Origin: Lagopus muta
Lineage: Eukaryota > Chordata > Aves > Galliformes > Phasianidae
Reading direction: 5' to 3'
Assembly: GCF_023343835.1 (NCBI RefSeq)
Contig: NC_064437.1
Coordinates: forward strand, 4,106,001-4,170,000
DNA: 64,000 nucleotides
Shown here: one piece after another, positions 48,701 through 58,208 of the stretch
How the letters are laid out: each line of letters starts with the position of its first letter
Position numbering within the stretch: the first letter of the stretch is position 1
Program-made: the position numbers and the translations under genes
Notes under the pieces: generated by a model
Database searches by the model: none
What the model was told of the DNA's origin: nothing
Seen by the model: only the letters and a program-made list of their open reading frames with translations

Positions 48701-50384
48701 CAGGTTTGACCTCAGGCTCGGATGCTGTGTGTGGTCGTGGGAATGGCTGCACCAGTGGCACTGGGTGGCAAGGCACAAAGCTGTTTTAACCACGAGGATT
48801 TGTTGGCTGATGATTTCTAAAAGGAAATGCACGCCTTCTGTAAGTGGGGGAGGGGGAAATTAAAGGAAGATACAAAAATGGGAAATGGCAGAAGTAATGC
48901 ATCACAATAGTCTTTGGATCAGTCTCTGAGCGTACACTGAATAGTGCTATATAACAGCAAGAAAATATTTGCCTTGCCACCCAGCCCAGTCTTTATGATC
49001 TCTGTGTTTCCGCCTCAAATCCTACAACCTTTGTTTTTATAATGTGTTTCTTTGTCTTGAGAAGAAATCCCTGGTGTAATGATGTGACTCTGAGTTTGCT
49101 GCAGCCTTCAAAGCATTTTGAGGGGTTATTCTGAGTCAAAACATTATTATCGTGATGTTAGTGATTAACTAATGAGCAGTCTGTTTCACTTACGAGGCTG
49201 CAGCCCAAAGAGAAACACTGATAATTAGTGGAGCTGGGAGCACTTTGGAGATTAATCAGTGAGCCCACTAAATTGGCACCATGGTTAGGGTTAGGGATGA
49301 TGGGTGATGGGAGGGATCAAACCTGCTGTGTCCTAAGGAGAACAGGGAGTCAGCAAGAAAGACCCTGTGCTGGAGATGGTGCTGCTGTGGATGCCTTCTG
49401 GCTCTGTCAGGAGGATTTGTGGGCTGTGTCCTTCAGCACTTCACCAAGTGCTTAATTGGTTCACCTTCGATCGGATTTTACATTTACCTCTTCATTATTC
49501 TGCCTTGTTTGATAAGTTCATCAAACATCAAAAATCTCGTCTTTGTTCATTTTCAGGAAGGATTATCAGAATAAGCCTTCATAATTAAGTGTATCACTAC
49601 CATGATTTTCTTTCCTTTCTGCCTTCTCCTTGTCTCCACGTTCCAATTATCACTGATACCCTTTTTGATCCTTCTAAATCATATTTGCCTTTAGAACAAG
49701 CCTGAAATTAATAGCTGTAGGAAAAAAAAAATAGTTCTGCCATCATAACACTGTAGCTTTAGGAAAAGTAACTTGTTTACTCTCTTCCTTCAAAGCCTAA
49801 GTGACGTTCCTATAGGTTAATTATTGTTCAGAGGAAAAAATAGAGAAACAGGAATATGGCTTGGATTGGAATTGGGTCAAATGCAAAATAATTACTGTGA
49901 GGACAGTTATGAAAAATATTCCCTTGTAAACTTTCCTGTAAAAAAAAAAAAAAAAAAAGGGAATTCAATCCAAGTGACCAAAAATGATACGGCGGCTTCA
50001 GTAAGAAAGTTTAAAGAAGGCTTAATTGTCATGTGTGAAAGAAAAAACAAAAGAAAAACCATTGTGCAAACAGTACATATAAGAAGGAATTACGATGCTG
50101 AGCTCTTGCTTGGAAAGCAACCAATATGTATATATTTTTTTTTCTTTTCCTGGTAGCTGTTTACAGAGAGAGCAGTGTGCACATGCCTCAAGTCGGGGCG
50201 GAATTGATGGGCTGACTGACTGGCCCCTAATTCCTGTATGCAAAGCTGGATGGAAGCAAGCTTACCTCTGGGCAGGCACCGCCGCCGGCTCCCCGCATGC
50301 TGCAGCCGTGGCCCAACGTGCTGTTATAGACAGCGAGCATATAGTGAGAATCAAGGGAGAAACCTGGCACAGGCTCCACCACAT
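33373..50384 (-). CDS. C8A: Complement component C8 alpha chain, complete CDS in 11 exons
   Basis: C8 alpha is the first chain of the membrane attack complex to penetrate the membrane; it pairs with C8 beta and is disulphide-linked to C8 gamma. Exons in transcript order: 50384-50266, 48420-48324, 47695-47551, 46992-46848, 45315-45126, 43924-43724, 42466-42226, 38328-38200, 37440-37271, 35062-34840, 33524-33373. All junctions are GT-AG and in phase, giving 603 codons plus TGA (human 584 residues, 11 exons). Domains: leader, TSP1 (54-104), LDLRA (about 107-145), MACPF (signature YGTHF at 351-355), EGF-like, and TSP1 (559-603). The alpha-specific insert [20 protein letters not shown] with the C8-gamma cysteine (Cys208) identifies it as alpha. 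It lies tail to tail with C8B, its complex partner and paralogue. Confidence 0.95.
34090..34230 (+). mobile_element. CR1 LINE fragment (diverged), C8A intron 10
   Basis: TTTCTGGATGTGTCCAAGAA, GGAGATGTGGCACTGAGGGA and GGTTGGGCTTGGGGATCTGA match a diverged CR1 3' region. Antisense to C8A. Confidence 0.85.
34840..35062 (-). CDS. C8A: C8A exon 10: MACPF end plus complete EGF-like module
   Basis: It encodes [10 protein letters not shown], the [19 protein letters not shown] helix and EGF-like start, and [19 protein letters not shown] without interruption. Its 223 bases equal C8B exons 10 and 11 together (154+69), so an intron present in C8B is absent here. The acceptor is CCCTGTGCAG, the donor CAAG|GTGAGG, phase 1. 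Confidence 0.97.
36645..36863 (+). mobile_element. CR1 LINE fragment (young-looking), C8A intron 9
   Basis: It runs from TTTTTCACACAGAGGGTGAT through GGAACAGGTTGCCCAAGGAG and GTGGTCCTTTTCAACCCAGG to a terminal ATTGTATGATTCTATGATT. Very close to the copies at 25494 and 50898. Antisense to C8A. Confidence 0.95.
37271..37440 (-). CDS. C8A: C8A exon 9: MACPF second hairpin
   Basis: It encodes [18 protein letters not shown] and [19 protein letters not shown]; human has AVEDIISRVRGGSSGWSG and [19 protein letters not shown]. The acceptor is TGTGTGTTAG, the donor GAG|GTAAGG, phase 0. Confidence 0.97.
38200..38328 (-). CDS. C8A: C8A exon 8: MACPF, diverged segment
   Basis: It reads [19 protein letters not shown], then [15 protein letters not shown]. 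The TTCFG start matches human ITTCFGGSLG and the second cysteine is retained, but the rest is poorly conserved. The assignment rests on 129-base length and phases identical to C8B exon 8, good splice sites (TTGCTTCACAG; G|GTATGG) and position between exons 7 and 9. Confidence 0.88.
38666..38754. repeat. A-free G/T- and C-rich low-complexity tract
   Basis: 89 consecutive bases without a single A on the plus strand: T runs broken by GGGG blocks, a (TG)n stretch, then a run of C. It lies in C8A intron 8 just upstream (plus-strand sense) of AAAG. Confidence 0.9.
42226..42466 (-). CDS. C8A: C8A exon 7: MACPF core signature
   Basis: It encodes [35 protein letters not shown] and [15 protein letters not shown], matching human VQTAHFKMRKDDIMLDEGML and [15 protein letters not shown]. 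241 bases and phase 1, as in C8B exon 7. The donor AAAAG|GTTAGA is non-optimal. Confidence 0.97.
42853..42884. repeat. Short tandem duplication
   Basis: CTAACAACATATTGGAT is followed immediately by CTAACAACATATCCAT, two copies of a 16-17 base unit in C8A intron 6. Confidence 0.85.
43724..43924 (-). CDS. C8A: C8A exon 6: MACPF first transmembrane-hairpin region
   Basis: 67 codons including [20 protein letters not shown] and [12 protein letters not shown]. Human has ADTGISSEFYDNANDLLSKV and VTIGIGPAG. The acceptor is ACTTTTAG, the donor AAG|GTAAAA, phase 0. Confidence 0.95.
45126..45315 (-). CDS. C8A: C8A exon 5: MACPF start with alpha-specific insert
   Basis: It encodes [10 protein letters not shown], then [20 protein letters not shown] followed by [13 protein letters not shown], then [12 protein letters not shown]. 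Human reads [20 protein letters not shown] at the same place. The TGT at 45200-45198 is Cys208, equivalent to the human cysteine that joins C8 gamma. 57 bases longer than C8B exon 5 because of this insert. The donor is CTG|GTAAGT, phase 0. Confidence 0.97.
45716..45769. repeat. (ATT)18 microsatellite
   Basis: Eighteen perfect ATT units in C8A intron 4, about 400 bases from the exon 5 acceptor. Likely length-polymorphic. Confidence 0.98.
46848..46992 (-). CDS. C8A: C8A exon 4: LDLR class A module
   Basis: It encodes [20 protein letters not shown] and ENDCED, close to human [20 protein letters not shown], then [16 protein letters not shown]. One acidic residue of the human DQD is N-T in this copy. 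The donor is GG|GTGAGT, phase 2. Confidence 0.96.
47280..47475 (+). mobile_element. CR1 LINE fragment, C8A intron 3
   Basis: TCAGGTTGGGTAAAAGGAAA, GGCTGCCCAAGGAGGTGGTG and GATGTGACACTGAGAGATAC mark a CR1 3' region of an older subfamily. It ends about 75 bases from the C8A exon 3 donor. Confidence 0.88.
47551..47695 (-). CDS. C8A: C8A exon 3: second half of TSP1
   Basis: It encodes [17 protein letters not shown] and [11 protein letters not shown] with the cysteine pattern of human C8 alpha. The acceptor is TCTTGTGCAG, the donor AGTG|GTGAGT, phase 1. A CR1 copy starts about 75 bases into the downstream intron. Confidence 0.95.
48324..48420 (-). CDS. C8A: C8A exon 2: mature N-terminus and first half of TSP1
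   Basis: It encodes [12 protein letters not shown] and then [17 protein letters not shown], almost identical to the human TSP1 start ([17 protein letters not shown]). The acceptor is CCCTCTCTTTAG, the donor AAA|GTAAGA, phase 0. The basic residues at its start correspond to the human propeptide cleavage site. Confidence 0.96.
50266..50384 (-). CDS. C8A: C8A exon 1: signal peptide
   Basis: An ATG with A at -3 opens 39 codons plus two bases, starting [19 protein letters not shown] (hydrophobic leader) and ending GEPAAVPAQ, with a consensus donor GAG|GTAAGC. End phase 2 is exactly what exon 2 requires, and the joined reading ([19 protein letters not shown]) aligns with human NQRVRRAATPAAVTCQL. 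The leader sequence itself is not conserved with human, so the assignment rests on phase, hydrophobicity, position and the junction. Confidence 0.8.
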
Positions 50385-50430
50385 TGTTTTTCCATATGTA
50401 AATGTTTGCTTTAAATTAGCTGCAAGCAAA
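50385..50430 (-). promoter_or_regulatory. C8A: Possible C8A promoter-proximal region
   Basis: Reading toward C8A, AATTTAAAGC (TATA-like) and GCAAACATTTAC (reverse strand TGTTTGC, a FOXA/HNF3-type motif, fitting liver expression) lie within 40 bases of the start codon. The distance leaves little room for a 5' UTR, so the TATA-like element may be coincidental. Confidence 0.25.
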
Positions 50431-50897
50431 TTCTTGAGGCTTCAGGAGTCTGTGGGGCTGGTGCTGCCGGAAAAAGCCTGGAGCCCATCGAGCTCTGAAA
50501 CATGTTGGTAAATCATTGACAATGACACTGACCAAATTGCAGAGAATTGGAACATATCCCAGGGGCCTTTCCCCTTTTGGAAATACCCAATTTTACGATA
50601 AGGTAACATAGAGAACTGTCTGACTGTTTCCACATGACAGCCAGCGAAGCCCTACTGGGGCAGCAGTGTTTGCTGTTAAGCCCATGCCCTTCAGTTCACT
50701 TGAAGGAGGAAACTCATTTCCAGGTTTGGTTCATCTACTCTGCCCAGGGAGAGGTTTTCCAGCATGGGGAATTGAAGGTTAATTCAGAATTATGTTATCA
50801 GTAGCATATATATTTGAATACACCATTGTCTATAGAGCTTTTGCCTATTGTCATCCCCATAATGTATCATCTCATGTCCAAAGCTGATGGGGAGTTA

Positions 50898-51190
50898 TCA
50901 TAGAATCATAGAATGGCCTGGGTTAAGAAGGAGCATAAAGATTCTTCTCAGTTTAAATCCCCCCTCCTATGTGCAGGGTCACCAACCAGCAGACCAGGCT
51001 GCCCAGAGCCACATCCAGCCTGGCCTTGAATGCCTCCAGGAATGGGGCATCCACAGCCTCCTTGGGCAACCTGTTCCAGTGCCTTGCCACCCTCTAGGTG
51101 AAAAACATCCTCCTAATATCCAACCTAAACCTCCCCTGTCTCAGTTTAAAACCATTCCCCCTTGTCCTGTCACTATCCACCTGGATCAGA
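50898..51190 (-). mobile_element. CR1 LINE fragment (long, young-looking)
   Basis: It starts ATCATAGAATCATAGAATGG (complete CR1 3' terminus in reverse) and continues through CATCCAGCCTGGCCTTGAAT, GGGCAACCTGTTCCAGTGCC and AACCTAAACCTCCCCTGTCT. Among the longest CR1 copies in the window, about 500 bases upstream of the C8A start codon. Confidence 0.95.
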
Positions 51191-51290
51191 ACAGCTTTTG
51201 GATGTTCTTATACAGGCACTGCAGCAGAAGAGACTAAACTTTTTTTAAAGTGATTTGGGACAAGAGAGATGTTCCCTAAATCTGAAATAT

Positions 51291-51336
51291 ATCCTCTCCC
51301 ATAAGATAAGATCCTCTCCCACTGTCATAAGATAAG
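51291..51336. repeat. Imperfect direct duplication
   Basis: ATCCTCTCCCATAAGATAAG is repeated once with six extra bases (ACTGTC) in the middle of the second copy. Confidence 0.8.
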
Positions 51337-52441
51337 AATATTTGGCTTTTATGTGTCAGAAGAAATTAAAAAGAGCCATTGGAAGGCCTCTTGGTCATGC
51401 TGCAGCCCAAGTTGCCCCATACCTGTTGCCTCAAGGTTGCACATAGCTTTTAAAATTATCCTCTGAGGACTACTAGGCAGGCACAAAAAATGCACGAGAA
51501 ATCTGTAACATTATTAGATATTAATAAAAATTAAAGTTTTCCGTGGAGGCTTTAGTATTTGAACAAGCACCCATATCTCCCTGCTTTTCTTTTGCTAAAG
51601 TAGGCTGAGGTACTTCATGCATAAATGAAGTGTTCCCAGCAGATGATTGCAAGCTTTAACTTCAATAAATTTGAGAGAAAGTGTAATTATTGTAGGAGAA
51701 TCTGGTCTTGAGCTATTATAGCTATTAAGCAGACAGCGAATTGTCTTCTGCCCACAGAAGACTGGGAGAGAAGTGTCACTCTGTGTATTTCCCAAATTAA
51801 TTGCAAAGCACATTTCAATAGCTGGCATTGTAAATCATCAAAATAAAAGGACCTCTTACCGTGTTATTTTAATATAATTAGAGCTCAGAATGGTCCTGGG
51901 GCTTGTCTTCACTAAACAAGAAGAAATGTAGCACATGGGTAAACTGTGTAGTCAACTGAAATGAGAACTGCCTTTTTGTGACCTTCAAGAGTATGTTAAT
52001 GTAATCCTTACCTGCTAATGTGCTTCTGATGAGTTCAGAAATTCTTTGTCCTTTCTCTGCCTACACAAGAAGAACTCGAGTAAAGTTTTAGTCTTTATAT
52101 CAAACCTAAATTGCTTTTGCTGGGAGAAAGGCAAAGGATTACAACTGGCTGAGGTGTGCCCCACTATTGTCTCCTTGTTCTACATTGCATGCTTTTGTGT
52201 CACTTGGACAGCAGGACAGGGCAAGGTTTTAGCAGTGCTTACAAAGGTCAGGTGGGGTTGGACCCCACTGTCCACTCTGTGCATCATTATCCATCCTGGC
52301 ATTGGTCCGATCTGTCTTCCTTCCAAATTTCTGCCATCCTTCAATACAGTGGGCTGACTTGTACTATCAAACTCCTCCCCAGCACCCAGCAGGGCTGTTG
52401 GAGCATTATATCTTTTCTGATACTGGCACCAGAAATAGGCC

Positions 52442-52466
52442 ATATATATATATATATATATATATA
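52442..52466. repeat. (AT)n microsatellite
   Basis: 25 bases of perfect AT alternation followed by CACA, in the C8A-FYB2 spacer. Confidence 0.97.
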
Positions 52467-52662
52467 CACAAAGTTATTTGTGGACTGTCTCCCAGATAAA
52501 ATGCCAGGCTGCTTTGTGCAAGCAGGCACAGCAACAATTCCTCACTGGTGAGTGAGGTCGTTGGAGGGGAGGCACTGGAGAGATTTGAGCTGCAAACGAT
52601 GCAGTCCACATTAGAGGTGGAATTAAAGAACCATTCTCAAAGGTGTTGTGTTCTAAAAACTG

Positions 52663-52681
52663 TATATATATATATATATAA
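52663..52681. repeat. (AT)n microsatellite, second copy
   Basis: 19 bases of TA alternation about 200 bases from the first AT run. The flanks differ, so it is not a simple duplication. Confidence 0.95.
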
Positions 52682-53494
52682 ATTATAGTTCCATTTATAA
52701 CATTATGAATTCAGCTTGTCTATAATGCATGTTGGATTCCTGTCTCTGTGCCTGGATTAACACTCGAAATCTCTGGCTTGCAGTGCTGGAGGTGCTGCTG
52801 ATAGCTGCTCCATCATATTCTGAAGGATGGGAAATGGGGGCTGGCAGCAGGCTGGGACCTGCAGCACTGCAAGGGGAATCAAAGGCAGGGTGAGCATGGC
52901 ATCAGGCACTTCATGGCCATTCCTGTTGCTGCAGAAGGACTCCGCTACCAACATCTCATCAGAAGACAAGCAACTCCTCACTTAAAATCCTCATGCAAGG
53001 AAAATCAGGGTCACATGAGCTCAGTATGTAGCTGGACATGCTGCCACACATCCCACAGCCAGGATGCAGGAACGCATCATTTTCTTGCCAAATGCAACAC
53101 AGGACTTTGATCCACTTCAGTGTATTAACTGCAGCAAGGGGAGTTAATTTCTGCCTGCAAAATGCATTGATCTGCTAAACAGCATCTGAACAGCGCTTCT
53201 GGTGGTGTGTCTGTTTGCATGAGTCTGGCTCTGAGGCAGTTATGTTACAAGAATTTTGTTGTTCAGTGATTTAGCCTTCTAATACGCAACATTTTAGTTT
53301 TAGTATATCCATACAATCACAGAATATTCTCATTGGGAAGGTGCCCACTCAGATCTGCTGAGTGGGAGACAGATACTCAGAAGCATTAACCTTTTCTATG
53401 CCAATATTCTATTTTTTGTAGGACATTATTCATGCAATACTGTAAGTTCAAATAGGGTTGGTGACCATCTAATGATAGAGTCCTGCTCTATATT

Positions 53495-53644
53495 GTGGTG
53501 GGTGCCCCATCCCTGGAGACACCCAGTTGTTCAGGCTGGATGGGCTCTGAGCAACTGATGGAGCTGTGGGTGTCCCTGTTCAGTGCAGGGCAGTTGAACT
53601 ATATGGCCTTTAAGGGTCCTTGCAACTCAGTTCTATGATTCTGT
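53495..53644 (+). mobile_element. CR1 LINE fragment
   Basis: GGGTGCCCCATCCCTGGAGA, GTTCAGGCTGGATGGGCTCT, GGTGTCCCTGTTCAGTGCAG and the terminus TTCTATGATTCTGTC. Same subfamily as the copy at 55310. A further short CR1-like terminus in reverse (AATCACAGAAT) lies at about 53315. Confidence 0.9.
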
Positions 53645-55309
53645 CCTTTTCTGCACACTGTGCCCACGATACTGTACTCAGTTCCCTACTGTCATGCTTT
53701 AGGAGATGTGGCTTTCATCTGCCACGTGCTGTTTGCTTTCATGGTTCCCTAGGCATGAGTGTGAAGCAGCTTTTGAAGTCAAGGTCATTTTGTTTGTTTT
53801 TGTTTGTTTTTAATACAGAGATTGTTGCAAGGTGCAGAGGTTACAGAGATGTTCAGTAAGGTGAGATCAAGAGATTGGGCCCTGGGATTGGAGCTCTGCC
53901 CTTGCAAGCCCTGCCATTTCACGCTGACTTTGGACTGGTGGTGAGGCAGTGCTTTGAGAGAGGCCACCAGTGCTCTGTGTCACTGTGTGCTGGTGGAACA
54001 GGCATCCCAGTTACTGACCCAATGGCTGTGAGATGTGTAGGAATGGTCCTTTTAAGGACCAGATGGCCATCGTAGCCCCATTGCCAGCACTCGTGGCTTT
54101 CAGTGGGTCTGGAGCAGCCAGCACGAGAGGCCTTAAACACAGGGACAAGTCTTTGACTTACAGCACTTAAAAAGAAGCATGCACTGAAGTGTTTGTGGGA
54201 TTGGAGACAACTGTGTAACTTGGGTGGATAAAAACCCTGGAACACGAGAATACATTTAAATTCACTTTCTTGACTGTTATAGGTGAGCTTGACACAGAAC
54301 TTGAGAATTAACCCCACAGGCACATATGTTGGCCTCACCGGAGCTGCATTTCATCCTGTCCCAGAAAAGAAAGTGAACACAGGGATTGATAATACTGTAT
54401 TTTCTTCGGTTTCTCATTGATGGCTGTGATGGAGGCACCAGCGGTCCTCTCTCCCCCTCTGCTGGAGCCCTGCGATAGCTGCTCCTGGCAGCAGGGCTGA
54501 GATGTGTGGGGAAGGCTTCCCGGGCACAGAATAAGACTAAATCAGAACCGAAATATCCTTGTGAAATCAAAAAGTAAAAAAAAAAAAAGGGATTAGCGCA
54601 GACCTGTATAATGCACATATAACATATAGTGAGTTCTATTGGTCACAAAGGAAAAGAAAGAAGGAGAAATGCATTTATTTGTTGACTGCTGAGCTCTCGT
54701 TCTATGGACTGTTGTCAAAGATGCTAATTGATTTACTGCAAAACAGAAATCCAAACCATAAAATTCTAATTTTAAAAAATATGACTTTATGTTTCTTGTC
54801 CTGGGAAGATGCTCCAATTAGGCAGTGTTTGGCTGCAGGAAGAGATGTGGCAGGAGAGGAAGGGCTATCCAACGGATTCATTGCATTTCTTCTGGTATCC
54901 CAGCAGGAATTAGTCCTGTTTTGCTGTCTCCAGATGTCTCTGCCTGGTTTCTCTATGCAAGCCCTGTCCTTTTCCCCAAGACACTGGCTCTGAAGTCACA
55001 ACCTCCTCATTCCCTAGCACTGCTTTAATTTAGGGCCCCCATTGGGCAGCTCATAAATCCTCCCCAGCTTGCTGTGCACAAAGTCACCATTCATTCTAAG
55101 CACTCTGTGACATCAAGTTGGGCCAGGGGGACTTCCCTGCCAGCACACTGCTCTGTGGGATCCCTCTTTCTTCCTGAGACTACCATGCAGCAGCAGAGTT
55201 TTTCATGTGGGGTAAGCAAGACTCTTTGAGTCATGTCTCCAATGACCAAGTATTTATTATATTTATATTTATATTTATTTATTTTTCCCCACTTCTCAGC
55301 AAAAAAAGG

Positions 55310-55480
55310 GCAGTGAGGCACTGGCACAGGTTGTGCAGAGAGGTGATGGGAGAAACCCAAGGTCAGGCTGGATGGGGCTCTGACACTTGATGGAGCTGTG
55401 GGTGTCCCTGTTCAGTGCAGGGGCATGGGACCAGGTGGCCTTTAAGAGTCCCTTCCACCTCAAACCATTCTATGATTCTG
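55310..55480 (+). mobile_element. CR1 LINE fragment
   Basis: AGTGAGGCACTGGCACAGGT, GGAGCTGTGGGTGTCCCTGT and CAAACCATTCTATGATTCTG. It ends about 310 bases before the candidate FYB2 start codon. Confidence 0.92.
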
Positions 55481-55790
55481 TATTTGGTCAGTTCTCAAGA
55501 GATGAAGTCGAGAGCTGCATGCGATCCTGCTGGCTGTTCCTTTCCAGCGCTGGAGACAAAGGTGAAACTGAAAGCTGGACTTCAAACTGCCCAACCCACT
55601 GTTTGCAGAATGCAAAGTCTCGCTCAGCTGGAGGGCTGATAAGATGAGTGGGAAGGGCTGAGCAATAGCCCAGCCCAGGTGAGGCTCTTCCCACACTGGG
55701 GGCAGAGTCGAGGTCCAGGTGTGTGTGTTCAGGCTCACTGGGCAGCAGAAGGGTGGCGAATGGGTGATGCCGATGCTGGGCGGTGGGGCC

Positions 55791-55799
55791 ATGGATGTG
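55791..55799 (+). CDS. FYB2: Candidate FYB2 exon 1 (first three codons)
   Basis: GGGGCCATGGATGTG|GTGAGT combines an ideal Kozak context with a consensus donor in phase 0, which is the phase exon 2 needs. Joined, the start reads MDV-EGVTDFRALRAKFQ; human FYB2, as I remember it, starts MEGEGVRNFKELRAKFQ. The surrounding 100 bases are GC-rich compared with the neighbourhood, as expected of a 5' end. The segment is short enough for chance to be possible; other tiny first exons cannot be excluded. Confidence 0.5.
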
Positions 55800-56801
55800 G
55801 TGAGTATAGAGTTGCTCCCTTTGCCACTTCCACAGCAGTGGGTGAGCCACAAGGAGAGCTTGCTGCTCTGTTTCCCACCATTAATATGTAGAGTTCCGGC
55901 TTGTGCCTCCGTCATCAGATTAGGTGGGTGTTCCCAATGCTGTGTCTGCTCTCTGTGAGACCGCGCAGGGATGTTTTCCTTCCCCAAAGCAGGGTGCCGA
56001 GGGGCTCCTGGTGCTGCTTTTAGTTTTCCAGTTGTGCTCTGAGATGAGCTACAGTTGCTTCATCTTAGTGTATTGGAATGTAGAGGTAGGTTATAATTTT
56101 TGCAATTGTTTGGAAGCCAGGGAGTTAATGAACAGTCAGTGCCTGCAGCGTGGGCATGGCTCCAGGTGTGTGGGCAGAAGGCAGTGCTGGTTATACACTG
56201 ATTCATGGGAGCACCCCTAGTGATGGAGACAGGGGGGATGAAGGTAGCATGGGGGGCAAGTAGCCTTCCTCTTTGCTGCCCCACATCTCACAGGGTCCCT
56301 TTCCCTGGGTCCGTTGTTTTTATGAAAGGAGAAAGCCCAGAGCTCTTTTGGTCAGTCCTTGTGTCAGCGCAGAGCTTCAACTTCTGCTCCTTCAGAAAAA
56401 TGTCCTTATTGAAACCCTAAGCTGGGCTTTATTCTGCTTCCTAGAATGATATTAATGCTAGAAGATTGTTTTATTTATAGGGAGAAAATATGGAAAGTTT
56501 AGCTGTTCCCTGACTCTGTAATGCTCAGTGCTTTCCGGCCAGGAAAAGTTTGTTTCCTTTTTGTTCTCTCCCTCTCTCAACTTGCATGCTCCTTTGCCAA
56601 GTGTGTTATTATTCCTGGTGAATTATTTGGCCAGATGTAGCAGTAATGCATACTGTGAGCCCTCTAATTTATTATCAGATTCTCCTCGCTTTGCCCACTT
56701 CTCTCATCCAAACTGTACAACTCCTCCCAGGGCTGGAAAGCACTCTGCAGAGACCTAGAAAACTCACTGCACCTCAGCTATGTGCAGAAATTGGGGATTG
56801 T

Positions 56802-56948
56802 AGGATCATGGAATGGCTTGGGTTGGAAGGGATCTCAGAGGTCATCCAGCCCCAACCACCCTGCTGTGGCTTGGTTGTCACATCAGATTAGGCTGCCCGT
56901 GGTGTCATCCAGCCTGGCTCTGGGCACCTTCAGGGATGGGGCACCCAT
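56802..56948 (-). mobile_element. CR1 LINE fragment
   Basis: GGATCATGGAATGGCTTGGG, TTGGAAGGGATCTCAGAGGT and CATCCAGCCTGGCTCTGGGC: reverse-complement CR1 3' end. Confidence 0.92.
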
Positions 56949-57474
56949 AGGAATGCTGTAGGATGCATCAAGAAGTGATAGCTCTCCCTTAAACTAGCTG
57001 CTACGTGGAGGAAAGAGGAATAACAAATTGATAGAGGAAGGGGAACCTTGTTGCAATGAGTGCCTGGCCAAAAATCCCATTTTACAAGTTCTGTTGCTCA
57101 CAGTGCTGGGCACAGGCACGTGGGTACTTTTTCCTTTCTGTTTTCTCTGTCTCCAAGGGCACGAGTGTGGAACTACATGTTACAGGAACAAAAGAAAACT
57201 GGTGAGGGGAGGTAAACAACGCTGAACTCTTCAACTGTGGCTCGAGCACGTGCAGAAGCTCGGTGCTATTGCATTAGGGCAACACGCCGCTTTATTTCCT
57301 GTCTGGAGTTGCACGTGTGGTTTGTTTTAAACCCTCTTCATCCTCCCTGAGCCTCTGAAAGCTCCCATTCCCCTTGGGCTCGCTGCTGTGTTATGTCTGA
57401 GCAGCTCACGCGGCATCGCGTTGCTGACCGCTAATATGAAATATAATTGGAGCAATTCAGCCCGCTCCCTTCCT

Positions 57475-57486
57475 CCCCCCCCCCCC
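57475..57486 (+). repeat. Poly-C run
   Basis: Twelve consecutive C in a C-rich pyrimidine stretch. Likely a sequencing- and length-unstable site. Confidence 0.9.
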
Positions 57487-57964
57487 AAGGGCTGGCTCTT
57501 TACATCATGCACTGCCCTGTGAAAGTAATAAAGTTAGTGAAAGGGGTCATTCAAGAGAAATTGTCAGTGTTTAATAAATCGCGCAATTAAATGCAATAAA
57601 ATCTCAGTATTCTATTCATCTGTTCTGCCTTAACACTTAAGGCTGGGGCTTTTTTCAGAATAACGAAGTTCTGTCCTAGATAATTTTTTCCAATTTCCTC
57701 ATTGGACAGGCCCTCACGAAGCCCTGCAGTCCTCCGTGCTGAACTGAGCTGCTGGAGTAGTGCACCTAATGTAATCATGGCATATAAAGTTATAGAGCAG
57801 TTCAAGGGCTTAAGTAGCTCATAAATTGTTCTTCATATTTTCTCCTTAGTTCAGTTTGTGGCTGAGTTTAAGCCACAGAATTGCAGGCAAAACCCACGGA
57901 CTCCTTCCTGTAGAATGGGACAGCTGAAAGGAGGTTGTAGAGAGGTGGGGGTCTGCCTTTGCTC

Positions 57965-58208
57965 CTAGGTAACAGTGATAGGAAGAGTGGTGATGGCCTC
58001 AAGTTGCATGAGAAGTGGTTCAGGTTGAATCATGGGAAAAATGTATTCTCTAAAAGAGCACAGGCTGCCCAGAGTGGTGGTGGGGTCACCATCACTGGGG
58101 GTATTCAAGAAACATGGGGATGTGGCACTGAGAGACAGTCAATGGGCATGGTGGTGTGGGTTGGGTTTGGGGATTTTGGGGGTCTTTTCCAGCATCAATG
58201 GTTCTATG
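57965..58208 (+). mobile_element. CR1 LINE fragment (older)
   Basis: GTGATGGCCTCAAGTTGCAT, GTTCAGGTTGAATCATGGGA, CATGGGGATGTGGCACTGAG and GGTCTTTTCCAGCATCAATG correspond to a CR1 3' region. It ends about 255 bases before FYB2 exon 2. Confidence 0.9.

Larger units (their letters stand above)
50385..55790. other. Head-to-head spacer between C8A and FYB2
   Basis: It separates the divergent starts of C8A and FYB2 (if the 55791 start is right). It holds CR1 fragments, two (AT)n runs and a small duplication, and no recognised coding exon. Both promoters should lie here. Confidence 0.6.

Noticed and set aside
48324-48776. Long open frame on the minus strand running through C8A exon 2 from upstream
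   Set aside because: The part before 48420 has no similarity to C8 alpha and is preceded by a normal acceptor. The openness is chance intron sequence.
49282-49297. Two tandem TTAGGG units, telomere-like
   Set aside because: Only two copies; expected by chance in 64 kb.
51840-51950. Minus-strand ATG with 24 codons and a GTAAGAG donor in phase 2, also considered as C8A exon 1
   Set aside because: The peptide is not hydrophobic enough for a leader, and a better candidate lies closer to exon 2.
52757-52981. Minus-strand frame with a leader-like MLTLPLIPLAVLQVPACC, considered as C8A exon 1
   Set aside because: No acceptable donor in phase 2 follows it. The exon at 50384-50266 satisfies every requirement.
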